Shown: positions 46,115 to 56,784 of the stretch, one piece after another
How the letters are laid out: the number at the start of each line of letters is the position of its first letter
Numbering within the stretch: position 1 is the stretch's first letter
Source: Microstegium vimineum
Lineage: Eukaryota > Streptophyta > Magnoliopsida > Poales > Poaceae
Direction: 5' to 3'
Length of the DNA: 64,000 bases
Assembly: GCA_022036555.1 (NCBI GenBank)
Contig: CM039139.1
Span: 2,114,481 to 2,178,480 of the forward strand
The notes under the pieces: model-generated
What the model was told of the DNA's origin: nothing
Seen by the model: the letters and a program-made list of their open reading frames with translations, nothing else
Database searches by the model: none
Translations under genes and position numbers: made by a program

Positions 46115-48303
46115 ATGTCTTCATGCCAGATGTATCATCATCCACAACAGCTTCAGAGCCACGGCCATTTCCTGTCTTCTAGACAGACATTTCCTCCAGA
46201 AAGGCACATGCTTCTGCAAGGAGGGAGCATTCCAGCAGAGCCAGGGCTTGTGCTTTCGACTGATGCTAAACCTAGGTTAAAATGGACACCTGAACTACAT
46301 GAGCGTTTTGTGGAGGCGGTAAATCAACTTGGTGGGCCTGATAGTAAGTACATGTTTAAACCCTATATCTACCATACAAGCTAACATAAGGAAGATTACC
46401 ACCTAAGTTCTGAAATTTGCAGAAGCTACACCAAAGACGATCATGAGACTCATGGGTGTCCCCGGACTAACACTATACCACCTTAAGAGTCATCTTCAGG
46501 TAGACATGGAATTTCTAGTATCGTGTTTTCCCTTGTATGCCTTGTGGCAAGAAACTAAGTTGATTTGTCTTTTACTAGAAATACAGGCTAAGCAAAAACA
46601 TTCACGCCCAAGCTAATGGTGGAAATGCAAAAAATGGTAATTATAACATTCTCTCATTACCTAGCAGTTATCACTTATCAGCCTCCAATTAAGCTTAATA
46701 CTGAATGTCCTTTCTGTTCTTCAGTGGTTGGCTGCACCATGTCAATGGAGAAATCACCTGAAGGAAATGGATCACCAGCTAGCCACTTAAACCTTGGAAC
46801 CCAGACAAACAAGTAAGAGATGAATAAATGTTTGCTTCAACATGTTTGCATAAGATAACATGGATTTGCATTTTATCAGATCTGTGCACATAGGTGAAGC
46901 CCTTCAGATGCAAATTGAAGTACAGCGCCAACTGCATGAGCAACTAGAGGTACAGAAGCAGAAGAAAAATAAATCATATTACCAACTAAATTACCATTTA
47001 AACATTCCTTACGAATACATAATGTTTTCATTTTCTAGAAAACTGGAATAGATTGTGTGGCCAAACATATAGCAAAATGTATCCCAAATGAGGCTTTAAG
47101 TAGATCTAGAACACTCATTGAATGAAGGTTTATTTTGCCATGAAAGTACCAGATGTACAGACATCTAAATAAATAAAGAAAAATTAAGTAGTTTAACCAT
47201 CATTTGGTAAACTTCAGGGACATGGTCAGAACATGTATAATGTTACATGTCAATTAATGACATCTCAATCACCATTCCTTTAAGAAAAAAACATCACATG
47301 TAATTGCTCCAATAACCCCAATTTTTCTAGTCAAGAACTAGTTTCTACAGTACTGATAGAGTAAAAAAATCCAAGAGGAAAAAAAATGTATGCAATGTAT
47401 GCATATCTTTAGCTTGAGAGCATCCACATAGTTTGTCCTTCACACAATGAACATCTATAGCTCATTTATTAACAAAAGTATATGCTGGACACCAGAGCAT
47501 GACTTCTAAGAGGCTCACAAGGCAAGAGGGTCTAGTCATGGTTGTCTAGGGATATATTCTTGTCATAATTTGACTGAACACAGTTCAGAAAAGAACATGT
47601 AAAAAGCAATGATGCTAAAAAAAGTTCAAACGAACTGACCAATTGTAAATCCGGAGTTTATTCTTTTCATGTTGCAAGCTCTTTACTGTTAATGCTCAAG
47701 TACTGATAATGTGATACCTTACACATAAACGATGCCTTTCAACAGGTACAAAGACATTTGCAACTCCGCATTGAAGCACAAGGGAAGTACCTACAATCTG
47801 TGCTAGAAAAGGCACAGGAGACACTTTCAAAGCAGAATGCAGGGTCAGTCGGTGTAGAAACGGCGAAGATGCAACTGTCAGAATTAGTCTCAAAGGTATC
47901 GACAGAATGCCTCCAGCATGCATTTACAGGCTTTGAAGAGATTGAAGGTTCCCAAATTCTACAAGGGCACACTATCCAACTTGGCGATGGGTCAGTTGAC
48001 AGCTGCTTAACTGCTTGTGATGGCTCACAGAAAGATCAAGATATCCTATCAATCAGCCTTTCTGCCCACAGAGGAAAAGAGATAGGAGGCATGGCCTTTG
48101 ATATACAAGCGAAAGAAAGAGGAAGAGAGGATTTGTTTCTTGACAAGCTAAGCATGACGCCTCCAAGCCACCTAGACAGGCGTGAGAGAGACAGTTTTAG
48201 TATGGCACGCAAGGCAGCAAAATTGGATTTGAATATCAATGACACCACTGACGGGCCACAGAACTGCAAGAAAATTGACTTGAATGGGTTCAACTGGACC
48301 TAA
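46115..48303 (+). CDS. MYB-CC (GARP) transcription factor, MYR1/MYR2-like
   Basis: Six exons: 46115-46343, 46423-46499, 46579-46636, 46725-46812, 46880-46949 and 47746-48303. All introns are GT-AG and phases close to 1080 nt, 359 aa. MYB-CC proteins bind DNA as dimers. Visible: N-terminal MYHHPQQLQ and ERHMLLQGG; a GARP/MYB domain (about 52-109) KPRLKWTPELHERFVEAVNQ ... SHLQKYRLSK; a coiled coil (about 151-198) with EALQMQIEVQRQLHEQLE and LRIEAQGKYLQSVLEKAQ; and the C-terminal IDLNGFNWT. This end and the LSTDAKPRLKWTP lead-in match Arabidopsis MYR1/MYR2, linked to flowering and phosphate responses. The frame is open upstream to an ATG at 46016 (33 extra residues); 46115 is chosen because homologues begin near MYHH. 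No defects seen. Confidence 0.9.
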
Positions 48304-50660
48304 GAAGAGTTAGCAAAAGACCGTGCAAATTAAATCTGACTTGATTTATCAAGAGTGACAGGTTTATAAGCTTGAGATTGGCTCCTTCTGCCAAGATAGC
48401 AGCAAAGAGAGGAAGTGAAACCGAATGAATTCTTCCAAAGATCAGAAGCACTGACATATCCTCCATGGCAGGACCTTAGGTGACCTTCAGCACAGCGGTG
48501 CTGTCGGCCCATCACAATTCAGTGAAATAAGTGATGAAATTAACAATAAGTAGGGTATATATGTAGATCAGTAGAGTGTATTTGAGAGAATCCAGTGTTC
48601 TCCGGCTATACCTTATTGTGATTCTGTACCAGCATATAAATACAACGATTTTTGTCACAAAACCATGCTACAAGACAGAAACTGGTGCACAAAACAAAAG
48701 GGGCGGATGCACCGTAGAAAACACCTGCTTCGTGTTCCTTTTGGGATTATACATAGTGGTTTCATGCGGCCACGAAGCGGGAATGGAACAGATTTAACAA
48801 TCATTTAATCCCAATGCGCAAATCCAAAAAGATTTCAGGCTGCTCTTCGATGACAAGTCAGATAAATGTAGCAGCCGCTGAGCTGCAAAGGTAAATAAAT
48901 CAATCGTACCTCCAAATTGATCTTGATGGTGGAGCCCGTTGGATGACTGCGGAAGGGGATCTTCCCCTGCTAAACCAACGCCGCCGCCTCTTCCCTACTA
49001 AAAAAAAACTCAACCGATTCTGAGAATGGGAAGGGGGAATTAAAGAATCTATACTTTCACTTCGGTTTTGCTCCAGTCAATCTGTCAGTTTTTGTTTGAA
49101 GGTCGCCATTCGCCATTCGCCGTCGGAGGCTCGGAGCAGCTGTCAGATACTCAGATCAAGAAAGACCGTTTCTTGGGGACTTTGCCGAGGACTAAAGCCC
49201 ATGTGCAGTCGGCCCTTTTAGCTTTACTTGGCAGCCCATCATTCTATTTGTTCTTCTGCGCCGAACATCTCCCACACTACAATGCATGCCCATCGTCATT
49301 TAAATAGCGCTGCAGCAACCGGGCGTAAGATTTGCTATAGCATCTTCGAGAGTTTGCTATATTTTACTTGTAACTCCTAAAACAAATAATATGTCAAGTA
49401 AAAAAATAGTCTCTCTCTAATAGTTTCCAGATAAGAGGTGGCGGCGGGAGAAGAGGAGATGTCAAATTGCCTGAGGTTGACATATTTGTCAGGGGGAGAT
49501 ATATCAAATTGTTATTGATGTCAAGTTATTTTATCAAACTGTTGGAGACAAAAAAAATTTTGTTTTCCAATAATAAATGGATGTCAAGTTCAGATAACAA
49601 ACTTTTGAAGATGATGTTTGTCGTAACGAGAACCGCATCTTATATATATGCTGACTTGGTCCGACAAAGACCCTGCAGTTACCATGACCGCAACTCAATG
49701 AATCAATGACATTGATCCTCATTCCTCATGCGGTGCCTTCTGCTACAAACCACTTATTATTAGGCCATTATACTACGGAACATTGCTAGTAGCTAAGTAC
49801 ATACAGGCTATGGCCCTCTTAAGCTAGCTAGATGCACCATGCAAAGCAAAACTAAGCCTGAAGGATTCGGCTGCCTAATTCTGCACTCTTGTCACAGATG
49901 ATCTGACGCTTCTCATTTTATTCAAATCCTACTTTGCATAGAGTAATCCTACAAGCTTGACTTGGTTGCATCGCGATTATCCCGTACGTCAAGTGTGCTC
50001 TTATCCTGGTTCCCTTTGTCCCACCAATTCTATATATCATCTCTTTTTATCCGATGCAGGCATGCTGAAGTCGTAAAGCTAACTTTATGATTCATCTATC
50101 ACTATACTTATGCAAGTACTGAAGTAGTACTGTATTACTACTAGTTTGCAGCAGATAGATGAGAGATGGCCGTCCGAGGCACTAATAATGCTAGCGGTGA
50201 CTTGCGTGTGCTTGGTTGCTCCGCCGCCGTGAATGTCTATCTTATTATATATCACTTGGATGTCTCTAACGCATCTGAGTATAAGTATGGATCATTTGTG
50301 ATATGCACTTTAATGATGTCTCCAATGTGGTACCTTGGCTAGAAATTTAATTATGTTAGATCCCGTTTAGATAATGTAATTGACTTTATTTTAATAATCA
50401 TAGTTTAGACACATATTAATTAAGTTAATATGGTTGTATATATATATTGATTATATTTGTATATTATATATTATACGCTATACGAGAGAAATACTTATCT
50501 CGTAGGAGTGCGTGTTTGAAAAATGTGTTATAAGTTGTAAAGTAGAAATATGCAGTGATGATCTATATAATCAATTTTCATCTTTCATCTTATGAATTTG
50601 AGATAGACTTATATACGAACTTTGAAAAACAGTGAAATATAATGTCAAATTCGAAGTCAA
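48304..50660. other. MYB-CC 3' UTR and spacer
   Basis: The 3' UTR probably extends some hundred bases. A moderately GC-rich stretch at 48900-49300 has no recognised product. The remainder is AT-rich with no gene seen. Confidence 0.4.
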
Positions 50661-50905
50661 CACTACTAGAAAACACATCTTTGGTTGATGTCCAAAATGA
50701 CCTTTAGTCTCGGTTATTTTTGCGTCCTGGACGAATACATCTTTAGTCCCGGTTGGTAACACCAATCGGGACTAAAGAGTCTCCTTACCAACCGAGACTA
50801 AAGGTCCAGAACATTTAGTCCCGGTTGGTAATACCAACCGACATTAAAGGTAGACCCTTTAGTCCCGGTTGATGTTCCCAACCGAGGCTAAAGGTCCCTC
50901 GATGC
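50661..50905 (+). mobile_element. CACTA-type terminus with subterminal hairpin repeats
   Basis: It begins CACTACTAGAAAA, a standard CACTA end. It is followed by several inverted copies of TTTAGTCCCGGTTGGTA and its complement ACCAACCGAGACTAAAGG (about 50740-50895). No matching right end (TTTTCTAGTAGTG) is seen in the window, so this is a truncated end. Confidence 0.7.
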
Positions 50906-52470
50906 ATGGTTCAAAAGTTAAGGATTCTATTTATCATCAGATATGGGGTGGTAAGCTAAGTAGTGCAAATAACTTATAACATATTAAAACCGATTTTAAT
51001 TCTTCCAAATAAAAAGATCCAAACGGTCTCTTAAAAAGTATACCATCAGGCATTTCTCTATAATAAATAACACAAGACACCATACAACTTTATTTTATAT
51101 AAATTGATGGTCTAAGCTAAAAAGTTTTGACGGAATAAAATACTAAAAAAACGATCGACGTTTAGAATCGGGGAAGGTTAATAGCGATGGAAGAACGATG
51201 TACTCCATCCAGTACGTGAGTAGCGCCGCTGGATGCGCAAATTATGCGTTGGCCAGATGGCCACTCGCTGTTCTCTCCACGTTGATTAGGCAGGGGCGAA
51301 GGACTTGCTAGAGGCTACAGCTGGCGATCGAGGTTGTGCTTGTGCATGAACACTTGGGCCGGCCAAGAAGAACGAACGCGGTCGTCTCTTCAGTTCAACG
51401 CAGCAGAGTGAATACATAGTCTTAAATAATTTGACTTGGTGTGCAGTGGCACAGCAGATTTGTCTGCCTCTCGCGAGCGACGCCAAACCCGGTTTGGCAA
51501 GAGACGAGCCAAGGAATTGACGCGCCGATCGCTCGAGAGGGACGTGCATGCCTGCCAGAACACGACACCCGACCGACATCTTACCGCGCGTGGTTGTCAC
51601 GGACAACTCATCACCTGGTTATATTCGCCCAGATCAGAGACACGTACTTTGCAGATACTTTAGCCTGAAGATGCATGCAGGATCGCTGAGATAAACTGCT
51701 ACATCACCGTGTGCTTTTCGGAGAAAATGACGAGAGGGGAGGGATCGACGCGCTTTTCTCCCGGATAGGCTACATGGGGCGGTGGAGGGCAGGTGCCGCC
51801 TGCCGGCGTCGGCCGGCCGGCTTCAGCCGCGCGCGTTTGACACGTCCGTTCCGGTACAGCTAGCGAAGCCGCGCCCAGGAACCTCCGCACGAGCCAGCGC
51901 CCGCCCCGGCCGGCCCATCATTGTTGTTTGCTTTATTTGCGCCAAGCCGGCAGACAGATAAATGTTCAATGCATCCTCTGCTGTTAATGGTACAGTACGT
52001 ACGGTATTTTTTTTGTTAATTTCCTGATGCAACGAATCGGCCGTGTGTGTAGCTAGGCACCGTACGAGAGATATATATAGTATTTGTCTGCTGCACGCCT
52101 GCATGTGGGCTCATGTGCAATAGGCATGTGCTTGGTGCTACACTTCGACACCAAAATGCCGACCGATTTTTTTTTTTTTAAAAAACAAGAGATACTACAC
52201 TGTGGTGAGTTTGAGCCAATTTACTTAGTAGAACAACTCCAACAAATGTGTTATTCTTCTTGTGTAGGTTATTTCTGAATTTTTAGAGAAAAATTTGAAT
52301 TCCAGCATATATATATATGCTATATGGTTTTTTTCGACTTATGTCCTATATGGTTTTGTAAAATAGCAAACATACTAATCCTAAAAATTCGGTGGCCAAA
52401 GAAAGCAAACGAGGTTCCCTTAACATATACAGAAATTGCTCGCCATATCAGCGACCGCCCACACGTGCGA
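50906..52470. other. Spacer between CACTA end and minisatellite
   Basis: Open frames around 51286-51890 occur on both strands and resemble no known protein. The stretch has GC-rich and AT-rich parts. No gene is recognised. Confidence 0.4.
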
Positions 52471-52920
52471 GATCCTTCCCGCGCTACCATACATCAGAGT
52501 TTTCCTTCCAACGCCTGCACAACATTCTGTGTCGCGGGCATCCAGACCCGACCCGCTCGTCCATCGTGTCTTCCCCTCCCCTGCATCTAGACCCGACCTG
52601 CTTGTCTGCGAGATCCTTCCCGCGCTACCATACACCAGAGTTTTCCTTCCAACGCCCGCACAACATTTTGTGTCGTGGGCATCGAGACCCGACCTGCTCG
52701 TCCATATCGTGTCTTCCCCTCCCCTGCATCCAGACCCGACCTGCTTGTCTGCAAGATCCTTCCCGCGCTGCCATACACCAGAGTTTTCCTTCCAACGCCC
52801 GCACAACATTCTATGTCGTGGGCATCCAGACCCGACCTGCTCGTCCATTGTGTCTTCCCCTCCCCTGCATCCAAACTCGACCTGCTCGTCCATCGTGTCT
52901 TCCCCTCCCTTGCAACTGTT
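52471..52920. repeat. Minisatellite, 141-143 bp period, about three copies
   Basis: GATCCTTCCCGCGCT starts at 52471, 52612 and 52755, giving periods of 141 and 143 bp. Each unit also contains ACACCAGAGTTTTCCTTCCA and internal CTGCTCGTCCAT...CCCCTCCCCTGCAT subrepeats that recur more often. Several frames stay open on both strands because stops are rare in the unit; I do not regard any as a gene. Confidence 0.85.
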
Positions 52921-53503
52921 GCCGCCCCCATTAACCACTGGAGCTCCTAATCTTCGCCCCTTAGAATCTCGCTTTTCCTCTTCAGCGTGATGTCATAGTT
53001 TCTTCAATGCTTCGTTGTTTGTGCGACAGATAGATCCCAACTAAACTTCCCTATATATACTCCCCATTGTCCCAGCGTTAGGTGGATGGGTAGAGTAGAG
53101 GATTCACTGATGCTGCCTTGGTCCGAACACACGGAGAGTCTTCTATTCAAGCGAAGCAGCAGAGCCACCAGGACTCGCTGCGGACGAGTCCGAAGGAATA
53201 CGTCCATGGAAATTTTTTATGCGGCCCATGGTAATTGGTGACGTGGAAAAATTCTAATATATAAGTTGAGAAATAGCAAGTTTGTTGAAAAACTCTTCTC
53301 TTTTTGTAGAGTTTTATGTACAAAATAGCTAAATTGCAAAAATTGGCTGATTATTTTAGCATATTTGTTGAAGTTGCTCTTACTGTATGTGTGTAGCAAG
53401 GGAAACAGTTCTGGCGTAGCTTCATGGAAATTAGGAACCCCCCATACTAGGTTTTTTAAGGGCTATCAAGCGACACCTTTTCTTCCCTCGAAGGCCTTCG
53501 AGA

Positions 53504-53955
53504 GGTGTGGCGGCGATCGGCACCGACTCTCTATCCAGGTGTGGACGCTTACCGGTTCACTTCGACCGTCATGGGCGAGTCTAGGAACAAAACACCATAT
53601 GGTGTGGCGGCGGCCGACACCCCTCTCCGTCCAGACGTGAACGATTTTGGTGCACGTCTCCCATCATTGCGAGTGAGCCCGGACACACCGCCATGTGGTG
53701 TGGCAGTGGCCAACACCCCCTTCCTTGCACACGGGGATGCTAGTCGGTGCACACCTTCCACCGTCGCAAGCAAGCTCTGTGTAGTGTGGCGGCGGCTGAT
53801 ACCCCCTCCCCGCAGACATGAACGGTTGTCGGGGCACACCTCCCACCGTTGTAGGCGAGTTCAGGAATGGCTCCACGTGGTGTGGAAATGGCCGACATCC
53901 CACCTCAGTGAAGGCACGGATGCTTACTTGTGCAAACCTCCCTCCATTGCGGGTG
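53504..53955 (+). repeat. Diverged tandem repeat, about 96-bp period
   Basis: A GGTGTGGCGG-like word starts at 53504, 53601, 53697, 53783 and 53879, mostly 96 bp apart. As 96 is a multiple of three, one plus-strand frame (53505-54038, 177 codons) stays open and encodes repeats of about 32 residues (e.g. GVAAADTPLRPDV, GVAVANTPFLAHG). No homology is recognised. Confidence 0.75.
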
Positions 53956-55311
53956 GGCTAATGGGAGCACTAGCAAAGATGCAGAGCAAAAGGTCAACTC
54001 AGCACGAGGATTTTCTTAATTTTTGGATGTGCCCCTGAAGAACCTCTTGCTCCTATTTCTCCTGGATCAGCCCGATCAATGCAGTTATCCCTCGGCATAG
54101 GACTAGGCGAGAGCCTTGGCAAGTTCCTGCTTGGCTGATGATAACTACATTGCGTTATCATTCACCTCCCTGAAGGTATCATCAAAGAGTTCCTATAGAT
54201 TGGTATTGTAGTTTTTTCTCTTCTTTTGGTGTATTTGTGGTTGTTCCACTGTTCGCCCTTATGCTGGCCATGATGTTATTTATTTTAGTGAATCTACCAT
54301 AATTTGGCCCTTGTGTTGGGGCTTCTGTATGGTTTTAGTCTAATTTTTTTCAAATTGATTGGACGACAGGGTTTTGCCTTGTTTCCTAAAAGGAAGGTTG
54401 TTGACGATACAATACTATTCAGATGAGGATTCTCTCCTGTCCGGCTGCGGTTATTATTTTTTTTTTGCAAATGCCAATCTAAATTTAGGGATTAACGGTA
54501 ATTTTTACTCAAATATTGTAGAGTTAATATTTGAATATTTTTATTCTTCTCATTTTCCCATTTCATGTTTTAATATTTTGGAGGGTTGATTAAAATTAAA
54601 GTTCATCATATCATAATCGTCCTCGTATAATTATTTATCTCCTGAGATCAACCCAGCTAATGTGCAATATGCAATATACTCCATGTATCAAAAAAATATG
54701 TTGAATTATAGAAAGGAGCTGTCCCACAAAGAGTATTTTATTAACACACCCCCGCTCACCCTTTCACTCATCCAAAACCCAACCATAAGCAGATGTTTAT
54801 ATCACCCCCATTCTCCACTCGGATACAATATATATATATTAATTATTATTAACTGGTCTTGCATTGGTCAAGTCGGCAAGCCAAAGGTCACCACAACTCA
54901 AGTGCAGCAAAAGTTAACTAGTGAGGTCATAAGTATTCAAAGGAAGTACTTCCTCGTTCCTGAAATACTCTGTCTGTCCCTAAAATATCCTTAAAAAAAT
55001 GTAACTATAGAATATTGTTATGTTTAGTATATCAAATTTGATTAATTATAGATTAAAAAGTATAAATATTTTTAACATCAAATAAATATCATTAGATTAA
55101 TTATAAAAAATATTTTTATAATAAATTACTTAGAGCTATAAATGTAAATACTATTACTTAGAAATCTGATCAAACGTGAAACACTTTAATTGACACTATA
55201 CTTTTCAAGACAAAGGTACAGTAGTATAAAGTATCTAAGACAAAATAAGAAATCTAACAAAAGATTAATTTGTCCCTCGTTAATTAGGTTGTTCCATTGC
55301 TAACTTGCTTA
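53956..55311. other. AT-rich spacer
   Basis: No gene is recognised. A degenerate Stowaway-like MITE may occupy about 54967-55225 (TACTCTGTCTGTCCCTAAAA at the left, TTTTCAAGACAAAGGTACAG at the right). Confidence 0.35.
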
Positions 55312-55589
55312 GGCCCTGTTTAGTTTCCATAAGTCAGGTGACTTAAAACCAGTGACTTATAAGTCATGTCTGTTTGGTTTACAATGACTTATAAGTCAAG
55401 CATTATAGGGGTGGAGTGTGGTCCCCAAGCAAAAAAAGTGTGGTCCCATGTAAAAAGAGGACGACTTATAAGTTTTAAGTTAGAGTGGAGCAACTTATGA
55501 ACTTATAAGTTGGGGTGTTTGATAAAATAAGTCACTTTTTTCACTTTTGGACTTATAAGTAGGTAACTTATTTGGAACCAAAGAGGGTC
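55312..55589. mobile_element. Tourist-type MITE (278 bp)
   Basis: Terminal inverted repeats GGCCCTGTTTAGTTTCC and the complement of GGAACCAAAGAGGGTC. TTA duplications at 55309-55311 and 55590-55592. The interior repeats GACTTATAAGT many times in both orientations. Confidence 0.88.
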
Positions 55590-55626
55590 TTAATTTCCTA
55601 GTAAAGGCACACTATGGATGCACACT

Positions 55627-55688
55627 GATGTGGTTTAAAAGACATGCACACTGTATACATTGATGTGGTTTAAAAGACATGCACATAT
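55627..55688. repeat. Direct duplication of about 26 bp
   Basis: TGATGTGGTTTAAAAGACAT occurs twice, about 35 bases apart, with shared GCACA after each. Confidence 0.7.
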
Positions 55689-56319
55689 GGATAGGGTTGG
55701 GCAATTTAAAGTACTTTTATAATTTAGAACAAACTTTAAACCAGCAAAACCTAATATTTTAAAACAAATGGAGTAGTTAAAATATATTAAAAATCCACAC
55801 AGAAGACAAATGGGTCTAGAAATAAGACCATATTTTAGAGCTCCATTTGGCCTTACATAACAGACATTCCAAGCATGGTCCAACCGACATATATAGACAC
55901 AGCATTGCACGGTTATAAATTAAATCATTACAAAGGTGCAACTGTCTAGCTAAAATGAATATGTAGCTGGACTGTCACGGAGATTCATGCGTGCATTCAC
56001 ATGCATATCCTTGTAAAGAAAATGGTGCGTGATAGAGAACACCAATATTGTAATTCATAATCCAATTGGACCGCCCACGTACGCTTTCTTATGTTTTAAG
56101 GACATATATAGGTACTTTCTTGAGGTGCAATATACATATATCTTTCTTGGTGTAGCTAACTTTTCTTCTCGAAGGACTATATATGAACGGTGGACAGATA
56201 TATCATTGCTTGCAAACGACCCATCTTGATTGATCATGAACTGCATCCCATCTGAACCGATGAATATCGACTCGAGACCGGCAGACTGCGCTACAATCTA
56301 GCTATAGCTGCGGCCAGTT

Positions 56320-56738
56320 TTAAGTTGGCCTTGCTACCTGTGTGGATAAAAGAAAAACAAATGTTGTAAGTTGTAAGGTCTATATATATGTAAATCAGCA
56401 ATGATATACTTCATCCATTTTAAATTGTAAGTACTTATCTAGATATATAATATGTGTAGATACTCCTTTCGTTATAAATTATAAGATATTTTGACTTTTT
56501 AGATACATTATTTTTTAATTATCTAAATATATTGTATTTCTGTATAGTAAAAGTCATGTATCTAGAAAAGATAAAAATATCTTATAAATTGGAATGGAGG
56601 GAATACATCTGAAAACGACATAACGATTTACAATTCAAAATGGAGGCAGTATATGACAAGGAGAAAGAAATTATAAGAAAATAAACAATGATTACCATCA
56701 GTAATGGTAAATGCATTATTTCAACTTATCATAGATAC

Positions 56739-56784
<46 letters not shown>

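Noticed and set aside
52392..52990. 180-codon open frames in the minisatellite as genes
   Set aside because: They arise from a stop-poor tandem unit and change frame between units.
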